Source: Marinobacterium nitratireducens (GTDB lineage Bacteria; Pseudomonadota; Gammaproteobacteria; Pseudomonadales; Balneatricaceae). From it: a stretch of DNA of 64,000 bases. The translations under genes and the position numbers were made by a program. This document shows, piece by piece, positions 1 to 7,313 of the stretch. Where the stretch lies: assembly GCF_014645375.1 (NCBI RefSeq), contig NZ_BMLT01000002.1, positions 1 through 64,000 on the forward strand, written 5' to 3'. Under the pieces are notes generated by a model. It saw nothing but the letters and a program-made list of their open reading frames with translations, was not told the origin of the DNA and searched no databases. Each line of letters starts with the position of its first letter. Within the stretch, counting starts at the first letter, position 1.

Positions 1-132
1 GCGACTGCGAATCAGAGCTGCTTCGAAGGCCGGTCATTATCGTCATTTTCTTATGAAAATCAATAACTTGTTTCCAACCTTCCCGCTGGTCCCGACTGCC
101 GTTTCCGGCTGTCTCCCCAAGCGAGGAGGCGA

Positions 133-160
133 ATTCTACAGCCATGAGCGGGAGAGTCAA
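133..160 (-). promoter_or_regulatory. Strong leftward promoter resembling an rRNA P1 promoter
   Basis: Read on the minus strand there is a -35 TTGACT (155-160), a 16-base spacer and a -10 TAGAAT (133-138). It is followed by a GC-rich discriminator (TCGCCTCC) and preceded by a long A/T-rich tract (about 166-200) like an UP element. This layout is typical of stringently controlled rRNA or tRNA promoters. It points off the left edge, so the transcribed gene is not visible. Bases 1-130 hold no convincing gene and would be the leader. The rRNA target is inference; the promoter elements are seen directly. Confidence 0.55.
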
Positions 161-291
161 CAGCCATTGTAATAAAAACTCAAAAAAACCGTAAAACCGA
201 TATTTATGATCAAAAAACAACCAGCTCGATGCTGTTCCGCTCGCCTTGAGCAACTTAGCGGTAAATAAACTACAAAGGCAGGGTACAACGT

Positions 292-317
292 AAAAGGGCA
301 CCACTGCGGGTGCCCTT
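292..317 (-). terminator. Intrinsic terminator after tatC
   Basis: A perfect 9-bp stem (AAGGGCACC 294-302 with GGTGCCCTT 309-317) has a 6-base loop. On the minus strand it is followed by a T run. It lies 23 bases past the tatC stop codon and ends the tat/his transcript. Confidence 0.8.
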
Positions 318-339
318 CGGGGAAGCCATGCGGGAACGA

Positions 340-1140
340 CTACCCGCCCTGGCCGGTATCCGGTTCACCTGAGTCATCGGCCTCCTCGCCTTCAGGATCC
401 CGACGCACCAGCAGCCGCCCCAGCACTATGCCGAGTTCGAACAGCAACCACATCGGCAGCGCCAGCAGACTCTGCGAAATGACATCCGGCGGTGTCAGCA
501 GCATACCGACAACGAAGCAGCCGACGATCACGTAGGCACGTTTGCTGCTGAGACTTTCGACGGTGGAGATGCCGCTCCAGATCAGCAGAAGCGTCGCGAT
601 CGGAATCTCGAACACGATGCCGAATGCAAAGAACAGCTTCAGCACAAAGTTGAGATAGCTGCTGATATCGGTCATCACAGCGACGTTTTCCGGACCGACG
701 CTGGTAAAGAAGCCGAAGATCAGCGGAAACACCACGAAATACGCGAAGGCGATCCCGCTATAGAAGAGAAAGATGCTCGAGACCAGCAATGGCACCGCGA
801 TACGCTTCTCATGCCTGTACAGTCCCGGAGAAATGAACCCCCAGATCTGGTGCAGGATGAAAGGCATTGCCGCGAAAATGGAAACCATCATCGTCAGCTT
901 GAACGGCGCGAAAAACGGCGACGTCACATCCGTGGCGATCATGCTGGTCCCTTCCGGGAGCAGCGCGGTCAACGGCGCGGAGATGTACTCGTAGAGATCG
1001 TTGGAGAAGTAAAACAGCGCAAGAAACACGGCCAGGATGATCAGCATGGACCACATCAGCCGCTGGCGCAGTTCCACCAGGTGAGAAATAAGGGGCTGCT
1101 CCTGATCCTGCTCAGGCGCGTCCCCGCTCGGTATGCTCAT
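340..1140 (-). CDS. tatC: Sec-independent protein translocase TatC
   Basis: Polytopic inner-membrane core of the twin-arginine translocase. With TatB it binds the RR signal peptides of folded precursors. The 266-residue product has six hydrophobic segments and a cytosolic N-terminus carrying the family motif SHLVELRQRL (about residues 19-28). The charged C-terminal tail is somewhat longer than in E. coli. Its ATG overlaps the tatB stop codon, indicating translational coupling. It is the last gene of tatABC, followed by a clear terminator. At least one substrate is likely encoded in the window: the TRAP binding protein at 34606-35682 has an RR leader. Confidence 0.97.
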   Translation of the reverse strand: MSIPSGDAPEQDQEQPLISHLVELRQRLMWSMLIILAVFLALFYFSNDLYEYISAPLTALLPEGTSMIATDVTSPFFAPFKLTMMVSIFAAMPFILHQIWGFISPGLYRHEKRIAVPLLVSSIFLFYSGIAFAYFVVFPLIFGFFTSVGPENVAVMTDISSYLNFVLKLFFAFGIVFEIPIATLLLIWSGISTVESLSSKRAYVIVGCFVVGMLLTPPDVISQSLLALPMWLLFELGIVLGRLLVRRDPEGEEADDSGEPDTGQGG

Positions 1141-1505
1141 CAGGAATCCGCTTTATTACGATGGCTGTCGTTGCCGCCCGCATCAGAGTGCCCGGCGGAT
1201 GACGCCGGTTCCGCCTGCGTAGCCCCTGCGGAGGCTGCATCGGTTGACTGCTGCTCCGGCTTGAACGGCGTCTGCATCTCCGCCAGCTCGCGATCCAGCC
1301 GTTCCTTTTCGATGGCCGCATTGCGGCGCATCTCATCCAGGCGAAGCTCCTCGGAGATCTCGGCCTGGATGCCGCTGACGGTGCGGCGAAACTTGCCGAC
1401 CCAGAGCCCCAGGGTACGGATCGCCGTCGGCAGTTTGTCCGGCCCCAGAACCAGCAACGCCACCACGCCGATGATCAGCAGTTCGGCAAAACCTATATCG
1501 AACAT
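1140..1505 (-). CDS. tatB: Sec-independent protein translocase TatB
   Basis: The 121-residue protein has the TatB layout: one N-terminal transmembrane helix (residues 1-21, MFDIGFAELLIIGVVALLVL), the GP hinge, a long amphipathic helix rich in K/R/E (about 23-85) and a low-complexity Ala/Ser/Gln tail. TatB forms the precursor receptor with TatC. The glutamate in the first helix (FAELL) is the usual TatB signature and separates it from TatA. It lies between tatA (17 bases away) and tatC (overlapping). Confidence 0.95.
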   Translation of the reverse strand: MFDIGFAELLIIGVVALLVLGPDKLPTAIRTLGLWVGKFRRTVSGIQAEISEELRLDEMRRNAAIEKERLDRELAEMQTPFKPEQQSTDAASAGATQAEPASSAGHSDAGGNDSHRNKADS

Positions 1506-1522
1506 TCAGGCGCCCGCTCGGC

Positions 1523-1795
1523 TTACTGGCCGGACTTCTTGTCGTCGCTGACGGTGTCTTTCTTCACCGCGTCGGACTGCTCGGAGAACTGGGCATCTTC
1601 AGCCTTGTCCTTTTCCAGCTTTTTCGCCTCGCTGTCGGACTTGTCGCTGCCGTCATCCGACATCGCCTTTTTGAACCCTTTGACCGCCCCACCTAGGTCG
1701 CCGCCGATATTGCGCAGCTTCTTGGTGCCGAAAAGCAGCAGCAGAATCGCCAGTACGATCAGAAGCTGCCAGATACTGATTCCACCAAAACCCAT
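1523..1795 (-). CDS. tatA: Sec-independent protein translocase TatA
   Basis: This 90-residue pore-forming Tat subunit has a short N-terminal transmembrane helix ([14 protein letters not shown], about 9-22), the FG hinge, the conserved [20 protein letters not shown] amphipathic helix (about 25-44) and an acidic/lysine tail. The start is supported by a GGAGGC ribosome site just upstream. It is first of the three tat genes, downstream of the HIT hydrolase gene and hisE in one minus-strand series. Confidence 0.96.
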   Translation of the reverse strand: MGFGGISIWQLLIVLAILLLLFGTKKLRNIGGDLGGAVKGFKKAMSDDGSDKSDSEAKKLEKDKAEDAQFSEQSDAVKKDTVSDDKKSGQ

Positions 1796-1810
1796 AATGT
1801 GCCTCCAGTG

Positions 1811-2146
1811 TTACAGGGCCGGCAGGCGCCGGCCTCCGAGAATATGAAAATGCAGGTGATAGACTTCCTGATGCCCGCCCGGACCGGTATTGGTAATGGT
1901 TCGGAACCCATTGTCGAGACCGGCCGTGTGCGCGATATCGGACAATGACAGCATCAGGTGGGCAATCAGCCCCTCATCTTCCAAATGTAAATCGGCCAGA
2001 TTACGAATGTGCTGTTTCGGCACAACCAGCAAGTGCGTCGGCGCCTTGGGGGCTATGTCGTGGAACGCGATGATCCTGTCATCCTCATAGACCACCCGGG
2101 CATCTGCTTCATGCCTGGCGATGCGGCAGAAGATGCAGTCCCGCAC
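1811..2146 (-). CDS. HIT-family (HinT-like) nucleotide hydrolase
   Basis: Histidine-triad protein of 111 residues, the usual size for HinT purine nucleoside phosphoramidases. Near the N-terminus CIFCRIA (4-10) carries the paired cysteines typical of this branch. The catalytic histidine triad is HLHFH (97-101), after TITNTGPGGHQEVYHLH. The start is GTG, placed four bases after the hisE stop codon, with AAAGG as a plausible ribosome site inside hisE. Its place between hisE and tatA is common in pseudomonads and relatives. The physiological substrate is not known. Confidence 0.92.
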   Translation of the reverse strand: MRDCIFCRIARHEADARVVYEDDRIIAFHDIAPKAPTHLLVVPKQHIRNLADLHLEDEGLIAHLMLSLSDIAHTAGLDNGFRTITNTGPGGHQEVYHLHFHILGGRRLPAL

Positions 2147-2149
2147 TCC

Positions 2150-2485
2150 TCAGCCTTTGCTCCGGCTGGCTTTCTCTTCCAGTCCGGACAGACCGAACCG
2201 GCGGGCCAGCTCATCCAGGACGGCTTCATGAGACGACCCCAGATGCGACAGCATCACGAGACTGTGAAACCAGAGGTCCGCAGTTTCACCGATCAACTCG
2301 CCAAGCTCGCCGCTGCGCTCTGCATCCTTCGCCGCCAGAATCACTTCTGTCGACTCTTCGCCGACCTTTTCCAGAATCTTGTTCAGCCCCTTGGCGTGCA
2401 GGCTGGCAACATAGGAGCTGTCGGGTTGCGCCTGCTTTCGGCTCTCCAGCACGGCGGCGAGCTGCTGCAGAATATCATTGCTCAT
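2150..2485 (-). CDS. hisE: Phosphoribosyl-ATP pyrophosphatase
   Basis: Second step of histidine biosynthesis: removes pyrophosphate from phosphoribosyl-ATP. The 111-residue all-helical MazG-like protein contains [14 protein letters not shown] (about 40-53), whose acidic residues bind magnesium, and [14 protein letters not shown], which carries the second acidic set. It overlaps the end of hisI by 11 bases. In E. coli the two activities are fused in HisIE; here they are separate genes, as in Pseudomonas. Confidence 0.95.
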   Translation of the reverse strand: MSNDILQQLAAVLESRKQAQPDSSYVASLHAKGLNKILEKVGEESTEVILAAKDAERSGELGELIGETADLWFHSLVMLSHLGSSHEAVLDELARRFGLSGLEEKASRSKG

Positions 2486-2885
2486 CGGCGGCCCCGTTCG
2501 GCTTGTAGATGGCGTCCGGTGCTTTCAGTACCGGGTCCACCGGCTTCCAGTGGTCACCCTCCAGCACGCTGTAGAAACAGCTCTCCCTGCCTGTATGACA
2601 AGCAATACCGCCCAGCTGTTCGACCTGCAGCAAAACGACGTCACCATCGCAGTCGAGACGCAACTCGTGCAGCTTCTGTACGTGACCGGACTCCTCGCCC
2701 TTGCGCCAGAGCTTCTGACGGGAACGCGACCAGTAAATTCCCCGGCCTTCCTGCACCGTCAGCGCAAGCGCCTCCCGGTTCATCCAGGCAACCATCAGAA
2801 CGTGGCCACTTTTATAGTCCTGCGCGATGGCCGGCACCAGACCATCGTTATTCCATTTCACCTGATCGAGCCAGAGTTCCGACAT
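2475..2885 (-). CDS. hisI: Phosphoribosyl-AMP cyclohydrolase
   Basis: Third step of histidine synthesis: opens the adenine ring of phosphoribosyl-AMP. The 136-residue protein shows the zinc/magnesium motifs: LDCDGD (77-82), which binds metal through aspartates, and CHTGRESC (96-103) with its zinc-binding cysteines. [17 protein letters not shown] (52-68) is the other family hallmark. It is first of the hisI-hisE-HIT-tatABC series. The gap of 95 bases upstream, to the ubiB stop codon, must hold its promoter unless it is read from ubiB. Confidence 0.95.
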   Translation of the reverse strand: MSELWLDQVKWNNDGLVPAIAQDYKSGHVLMVAWMNREALALTVQEGRGIYWSRSRQKLWRKGEESGHVQKLHELRLDCDGDVVLLQVEQLGGIACHTGRESCFYSVLEGDHWKPVDPVLKAPDAIYKPNGAADEQ

Positions 2886-2980
2886 GACTTCTTCTTGAAC
2901 CTTAAGCTGACTTTAACCCGGAAGAATAACCGAAGCCCCAGGCCAGGCCAAGCAACGTCACTCGTGAATGGATCACAGGC

Positions 2981-4609
2981 CTAGCGCAGCAGTAGATAGA
3001 ACCCCACCGCGGCCAGCCCCCAGCCGGTCGCGGACAGTTGCGAGATTGCCTGCTGCAGCTCCCCCCGGCTGCCGGCCAGCGCCAGCAGCAGCAGCGCAAG
3101 CCCCGCGGCCCTGGACCAGTGCCGTTGCCGCAGCCTGCGCTCATGCTCCTGTCTCAGCAGTTGCTGATGCTCCTGCTGGGCCGCCTCCAGCCGCTTCAGC
3201 TGCTGCAGCGAGTCGAACACCAGCTGCGGCATCAGCGGCAGCTTCTCCAGCCAGTCGGGGGCCTGGCTCTTGATCGAGCGGGTCACGGCCTTGGGCCCCA
3301 TGCGCTGATGCATCCAGTTTTCCAGGAACGGCTTGGCGGTCTTCCAGAGGTCAAGGTCCGGATAGAGCTGGCGCCCCAGCCCCTCGATATTCAGCAGGGT
3401 CTTCTGCAGCAGCACCAGCTGCGGCTGCACTTCCATATTGAAGCGCCGGGCGGTCTGAAACAGCCCCAGCAGCAGCTGGCCGAACGAGATGTCTTTCAGC
3501 GGCTTCTCGAATATCGGTTCGCAAACACTGCGAATCGAGGTTTCGAAGGCATACAGGTTGGTATCGGCCGGCACCCAGCCGGAATCGATATGCAACTGGG
3601 CCACCTGGCGATAATCACGCTTGAAGAACGCCAGGATATTGCGCGCCAGATAACTCTGATCCTCGGGCGTCAGCGAGCCGACGATGCCGAAGTCGACTGC
3701 GATATAGCGCGGATTGGTGGGGTCGTCCGGCGACACGAAGATATTGCCGGGGTGCATGTCGGCATGGAAGAAGCTGTCCCTGAACACCTGGGTGAAGAAG
3801 ATTTCCACGCCACGCTCGGCCAGCAGCTTGAGGTCGGTATTGTTGGCCCTGAGGCGATCCACATCCGCCACCGGAATACCGTGGATCCGCTCCATCACCA
3901 GCACGTTGCGCCGGGTCAGATCCCAGTTGATTTCCGGAATATAAAGGATCTCGGAATGCTCGAAGTTGCGTCGCAGCTGCGAGCCGTTGGCGGCCTCCTT
4001 GCGCAGATCGAGCTCGTCGAAGATGGTTTGCTCGTACTCGGACACTACCTCCACCGGACGCAGACGACGCCCTTCCGGCCAGGCCCACTGCAGCAGGCGG
4101 GCAAAGGTATAGAGCAGATCGACGTCCTTGCGGATGGTGCGCTCGATCCCCGGGCGAACCACCTTGACCACCACTTCGCGGCCATCACGCAATGTCGCCA
4201 GGTGCACCTGGGCGACAGACGCCGACGCCAGCGGCTCGACATCGAAGCGCTGGAACAGTTCGGTAATGCTCTGCCCCAGTGACCGCTCGATCAGCATCCG
4301 CGCCTCGACGCCCGGGAACGGGGGAACCCGGTCCTGCAGCTTCTGCAGTTCGAGGGCGATATCGTCCGGCAGCAGGTCGCGCCGTGTCGACAGCATCTGG
4401 CCGAACTTGATGTACACCGGGCCCAGCGCCTCGAGCGCAAGACGCAGCCGCTCGCCGCCGGGCTTGTCGGCCGGCACCAGGTAACGCCAGGGCAGCAACC
4501 GCAACCAGAACATGACATACCAGGGGAGCGGCACCTGCTCGAAGAAGGTATCCAGCCGGTAACGCGCCATTACCCTGGCGATCTTGAGTATGCGGAGGAG
4601 TCGACGCAC
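2981..4609 (-). CDS. ubiB: Ubiquinone biosynthesis regulatory ATPase/kinase-like protein UbiB
   Basis: An atypical ADCK/ABC1-family protein required for ubiquinone synthesis, probably an ATPase acting on membrane lipids or the Ubi complex. The 542-residue product has the family signature [14 protein letters not shown] (about 88-101), the Ala-rich loop ASASVAQVH, the catalytic-like HADMHPGN (about 283-290) and the VDFGIVG metal-binding motif. Two hydrophobic segments at the C-terminus (about 503-515 and 528-542) would anchor it. The best start is GTG, without an obvious ribosome site. The usual upstream partners ubiE and ubiJ are absent: dsbA lies next door. Confidence 0.95.
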   Translation of the reverse strand: MRRLLRILKIARVMARYRLDTFFEQVPLPWYVMFWLRLLPWRYLVPADKPGGERLRLALEALGPVYIKFGQMLSTRRDLLPDDIALELQKLQDRVPPFPGVEARMLIERSLGQSITELFQRFDVEPLASASVAQVHLATLRDGREVVVKVVRPGIERTIRKDVDLLYTFARLLQWAWPEGRRLRPVEVVSEYEQTIFDELDLRKEAANGSQLRRNFEHSEILYIPEINWDLTRRNVLVMERIHGIPVADVDRLRANNTDLKLLAERGVEIFFTQVFRDSFFHADMHPGNIFVSPDDPTNPRYIAVDFGIVGSLTPEDQSYLARNILAFFKRDYRQVAQLHIDSGWVPADTNLYAFETSIRSVCEPIFEKPLKDISFGQLLLGLFQTARRFNMEVQPQLVLLQKTLLNIEGLGRQLYPDLDLWKTAKPFLENWMHQRMGPKAVTRSIKSQAPDWLEKLPLMPQLVFDSLQQLKRLEAAQQEHQQLLRQEHERRLRQRHWSRAAGLALLLLALAGSRGELQQAISQLSATGWGLAAVGFYLLLR

Positions 4610-4720
4610 CTGAACGAAATCCTGTCTGACAGCAAAAGAAGCGTAAGTGTGCCCTTTGACCCGGGGCAGGTAAAGCGCACCTCAGAGCGAGGGAGGCCGG
4701 CACGGCCCCCTGAAACGACA

Positions 4721-4743
4721 AAGCCGCCGGAGTGCGGCGGCTT
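4721..4743 (-). terminator. Intrinsic terminator after dsbA
   Basis: Hairpin AAGCCGCC (4721-4728) with GGCGGCTT (4736-4743) around a 7-base loop, 20 bases beyond the dsbA stop codon. The minus-strand side is T-rich (TTTGTCGTTT). Confidence 0.65.
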
Positions 4744-4763
4744 GGATGCGGAGAACCGCGGGC

Positions 4764-5396
4764 TTACATTGCCGCGCGTTCCTTCTCGACCAGGAAGTCC
4801 ACGACTTCCAGCATCTGCCGATGGCCGCCGGCCGACGACGCAGTTATCCGGTACTTGCCGTTGACGACCATGGTCGGCACGCCGGTGATCTCGTAGCCAC
4901 GGGCCTTGGACTCCCCCTGGTTGAGCTTGGTATTGACGGCAAAGGAGTCGTACAGCTTGGCGAACTTGTCGCTGTCCACCCCCAGACTGCCGTAAAAATC
5001 GACCAGATCGTCCTTGTCGGTGAAGCGTTTCTTCTGCAGATGAATGGCATCGAAGACGGCCTGGTGGGTCTGGTCGACGACATCCATCAGGTCGGCGACG
5101 TAGTAGGCGCGCGCCAGCGGCTCCCAGCTGCGGCCGAACACGACCGGAATACGCACGAACTCGACGTCGTCCGCCTGCTTCTCGCTCCAGCTGTGCACCA
5201 GCGGCTCGAATGCGTTGCAGTGCGGGCAGAGGTAGCCGAACATTTCCACGACTTCGATCTTGCTTTCATCAACGGTTTTCACCGGGAACGGCAACGTCAC
5301 GTATTCCTTGCCATCCTGGAAGCGGTCGCCTTGCGCAGCAACAGCCGTCAGCGACATGAACAGGGCCATCAGGCCAACGCACAGTTTTTTCAGCAT
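4764..5396 (-). CDS. dsbA: Periplasmic thiol:disulfide oxidoreductase DsbA
   Basis: Introduces disulfide bonds into exported proteins. The 210-residue precursor starts with a clear signal peptide (MLKKLCVGLMALFMSLTAVAA) at the ATG at 5396, which has GGAGAG upstream; a longer frame to 5489 lacks that support. The thioredoxin fold carries the active site CPHC (57-60) after GYL, and the cis-proline loop is GVPT (172-175). Cysteine-rich exported proteins encoded at 30-31.5 kb are possible clients. The gene is followed by its own terminator and lies next to cytochrome c4, as in Pseudomonas. Confidence 0.96.
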   Translation of the reverse strand: MLKKLCVGLMALFMSLTAVAAQGDRFQDGKEYVTLPFPVKTVDESKIEVVEMFGYLCPHCNAFEPLVHSWSEKQADDVEFVRIPVVFGRSWEPLARAYYVADLMDVVDQTHQAVFDAIHLQKKRFTDKDDLVDFYGSLGVDSDKFAKLYDSFAVNTKLNQGESKARGYEITGVPTMVVNGKYRITASSAGGHRQMLEVVDFLVEKERAAM

Positions 5397-5490
5397 TATC
5401 TTGCTCTCCGACAAATCCTTGAAGTTGGGCTTCCTAGCGGACCCCGCACAGAGGCCAAAGTTCATCCCGAACCCGGTCCCTGCGGTCACT

Positions 5491-5515
5491 AAAAAGGCAG
5501 CCTAAGCTGCCTTTT
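5491..5515 (-). terminator. Intrinsic terminator after cytochrome c4
   Basis: A perfect 10-bp stem AAAAGGCAGC / GCTGCCTTTT with the loop CTAA lies 27 bases past the cytochrome c4 stop codon. Because of the A and T runs it could work in both directions. Confidence 0.8.
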
Positions 5516-5541
5516 CCAAACCATGACTGAACACCGGCCGG

Positions 5542-6144
5542 TCAGTGCAGACCCTGCACGTAGTTGGCGACCGCTTCGATGTCCTTGTCGCTCAGTTTGG
5601 CGGCAATATCGCGCATCATGCGGTTGGGATCGTTGTCGCGGGCTTCGGTGCGGAATGCCATCAGCTGCTTCTTGACGTAGTCCGCGTGCTGGCCGCTCAG
5701 GGCCGGGTAGCCCGCCGAAGCGATACCGGTGCCGTTCGGCGAATGGCAGGCGGTGCAGGCAGCGACGCCCTTGTCGGCGATGCCGGCGCGGAAGATTTTC
5801 TGACCCGCTTCCAGGTGATCCGGGGATACCTGGCCGAGCTGTACCTTCTTGCTGGCGAAATAGGCGGCGATGTCCTCGAGGTCCTGATCGCTGAGGCTGT
5901 CGAGCAGGCCGGTCATTTCGACCACCGGGCGGGAGCCGTCCTTGATATCCTTCAGCTGCTTGAGCAGGTATGCCTCGTTCTGGCCCGCCAGTTTCGGGAA
6001 GTTGGCGATGGCACTGTTGCCGTCGGCGCCGTGACACGCCGCGCATACCGCGGTTTTTGCCTGCCCTGCGGCTGCATCGCCGGCCGCCTGCGCCAATCCC
6101 GAGATTCCCAGGGTCAACAGTAAGCTGATCAGTAATTTGTTCAT
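5542..6144 (-). CDS. Diheme cytochrome c4
   Basis: Periplasmic or membrane-associated electron carrier of 200 residues with a signal peptide (MNKLLISLLLTLGISGLAQA). It has two class-I cytochrome c domains, each with a heme site: CAACH (34-38) and CTACH (130-134). The probable methionine ligands are in the VVEMTGL and NRMMRDI regions. Length and tandem-domain layout fit cytochrome c4, which delivers electrons to terminal oxidases. It is divergent from engB; the 199-base gap must hold both promoters. Confidence 0.95.
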   Translation of the reverse strand: MNKLLISLLLTLGISGLAQAAGDAAAGQAKTAVCAACHGADGNSAIANFPKLAGQNEAYLLKQLKDIKDGSRPVVEMTGLLDSLSDQDLEDIAAYFASKKVQLGQVSPDHLEAGQKIFRAGIADKGVAACTACHSPNGTGIASAGYPALSGQHADYVKKQLMAFRTEARDNDPNRMMRDIAAKLSDKDIEAVANYVQGLH

Positions 6145-6343
6145 CGACTAACCCAGACTCTTTCGTGATTTGAAGTTGTGAGTCCACTCCGGCGCACCGG
6201 CGCAAACTTTAGGTTCTTGCGACGCCACGACTGGAGCTCAGGCGCGGCCGCGGTTAAAATTTTGCGGCATTATAGCCAATACCCACATAAACTGGAACGG
6301 ATAATAGCTCCTGCAGCCAACCGCGCCAGCACACGGACCTTCC

Positions 6344-7006
6344 ATGCCGATCACCGAAAACCCCATCAAATTCAACAGCGCCGCCTTCAACACCAGCGCC
6401 GCGCGCCTGAGCCAGTGCCCTGATGACATAGGCGCGGAGGTCGCTTTTGCCGGCCGCTCCAACGCCGGCAAATCCAGCGCCATCAACACCCTGACCAACA
6501 ACTCGCGGCTGGCGCGCACCTCCAAGACCCCCGGGCGCACCCAGCTGATCAACTTCTTCGACCTCAACCTGCCGGGCCTCCGTATCGTCGACCTGCCGGG
6601 TTACGGCTACGCCAAAGTACCCATCGCCATGAAGGAGCACTGGCAAAAGCACCTGGACGCCTATCTGCAGAAACGCCAGTGCCTGCGCGGCGTGGTGCTG
6701 GTGATGGACATCCGCCACCCGATGAAGGAGTTCGACGAAATGATGGTGGGCTGGTGCGAATCCACCGGCATGCCGCTGCATGTCCTGCTGACCAAGGCGG
6801 ACAAGCTCAAGAAGGGGCCCATGCAGAGCACAGTGCTGCAGGTCCGCAGGCAGCTGCGCGAGCGCCTGGGCGATCTGGTGTCGGTACAGGCGTTCTCGGC
6901 CCTGAAGAAAAGCGGTGTCGAGCAGCTGCAGGAACGTATCAGCGAGTGGCTGCTCGCCGAAGACAACAGCGAAGCGGAAGACGCGAGCGAAGCGGACGAA
7001 GCGTAG
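6344..7006 (+). CDS. engB: Ribosome biogenesis GTP-binding protein EngB (YihA/YsxC)
   Basis: Essential-type GTPase acting in large-subunit assembly. The 220-residue protein has G1 GRSNAGKSS (37-45), G3 DLPGYG (83-88) and G4 TKAD (150-153). An acidic low-complexity tail ([15 protein letters not shown]) extends the usual roughly 200-residue length. It is convergent with polA, the conserved gammaproteobacterial arrangement. Its stop codon TAG lies inside the GTAGG head of a dispersed repeat. Confidence 0.97.
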   Translation: MPITENPIKFNSAAFNTSAARLSQCPDDIGAEVAFAGRSNAGKSSAINTLTNNSRLARTSKTPGRTQLINFFDLNLPGLRIVDLPGYGYAKVPIAMKEHWQKHLDAYLQKRQCLRGVVLVMDIRHPMKEFDEMMVGWCESTGMPLHVLLTKADKLKKGPMQSTVLQVRRQLRERLGDLVSVQAFSALKKSGVEQLQERISEWLLAEDNSEAEDASEADEA

Positions 7007-7090
7007 GATGGGCTGAGCGATGCATCGGACCGATGCTTTACGGTTTCTATGATGATCGGGCATCGCGAACCCCATCATATCGATCGCAGT
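7003..7090. repeat. GTAGGATGGG-type dispersed inverted repeat
   Basis: Begins GTAGGATGGGCTGAGCG inside the engB stop codon. It ends with the roughly complementary ATCGCGAACCCCATCATATCGATCGCA. A second copy lies at 45532-45614 with the same ends (GTAGGATGGGTTGAGGCGC ... AACCCATCCTATCGATCGCA). It looks like a REP/BIME-type element. Confidence 0.6.
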
Positions 7091-7124
7091 ACAGATCGAT
7101 TGGTGTCCGGCTGCACGAAGCGCC

Positions 7125-7243
7125 AAAAAGAAGCCCTACAAGAGCCTGGAAGGGGAATACAGGCAGGTGTAGGGCTTCAACGCATGCTTCTTATGTACAG
7201 CAGCCACCACCATGGCACAGATGAATGTGAAATGTGACTCTGC
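7125..7243 (-). ncRNA. Predicted small RNA in the Spot 42/ErsA position (between polA and engB)
   Basis: A roughly 119-nt transcript is predicted in the polA-engB gap, in the same direction as polA. The promoter is GAACTT, 16 bases, TCCGA (7250-7276), close to the AlgU/sigma-E consensus. The 3' end is a strong terminator: an 11-bp perfect stem (7130-7140 with 7168-7178), an inner GCCTG/CAGGC stem, then five T. The 5' half is unstructured and pyrimidine-rich (CACATTTCAC), as expected of an Hfq-type regulator. Known: E. coli Spot 42 and P. aeruginosa ErsA occupy this position, and ErsA depends on the AlgU-type sigma. Identity with either is inference from position and promoter. Confidence 0.6.
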
Positions 7244-7249
7244 AATAAT

Positions 7250-7276
7250 TCGGAACCTTCGCTGAGGCGAAAGTTC
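7250..7276 (-). promoter_or_regulatory. Sigma-E/AlgU-type promoter for the predicted small RNA
   Basis: -35 GAACTT (7271-7276), a 16-base spacer and -10 TCCGA (7250-7254), against the extracytoplasmic-stress consensus GAACTT-N16/17-TCTGA. The start would be near 7243. The spacer contains a short palindrome around CGCCTCAGCG. Confidence 0.55.
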
Positions 7277-7313
7277 CGGCTGGCAACACAAATTCGTACA
7301 AAAATTTTCCGCC

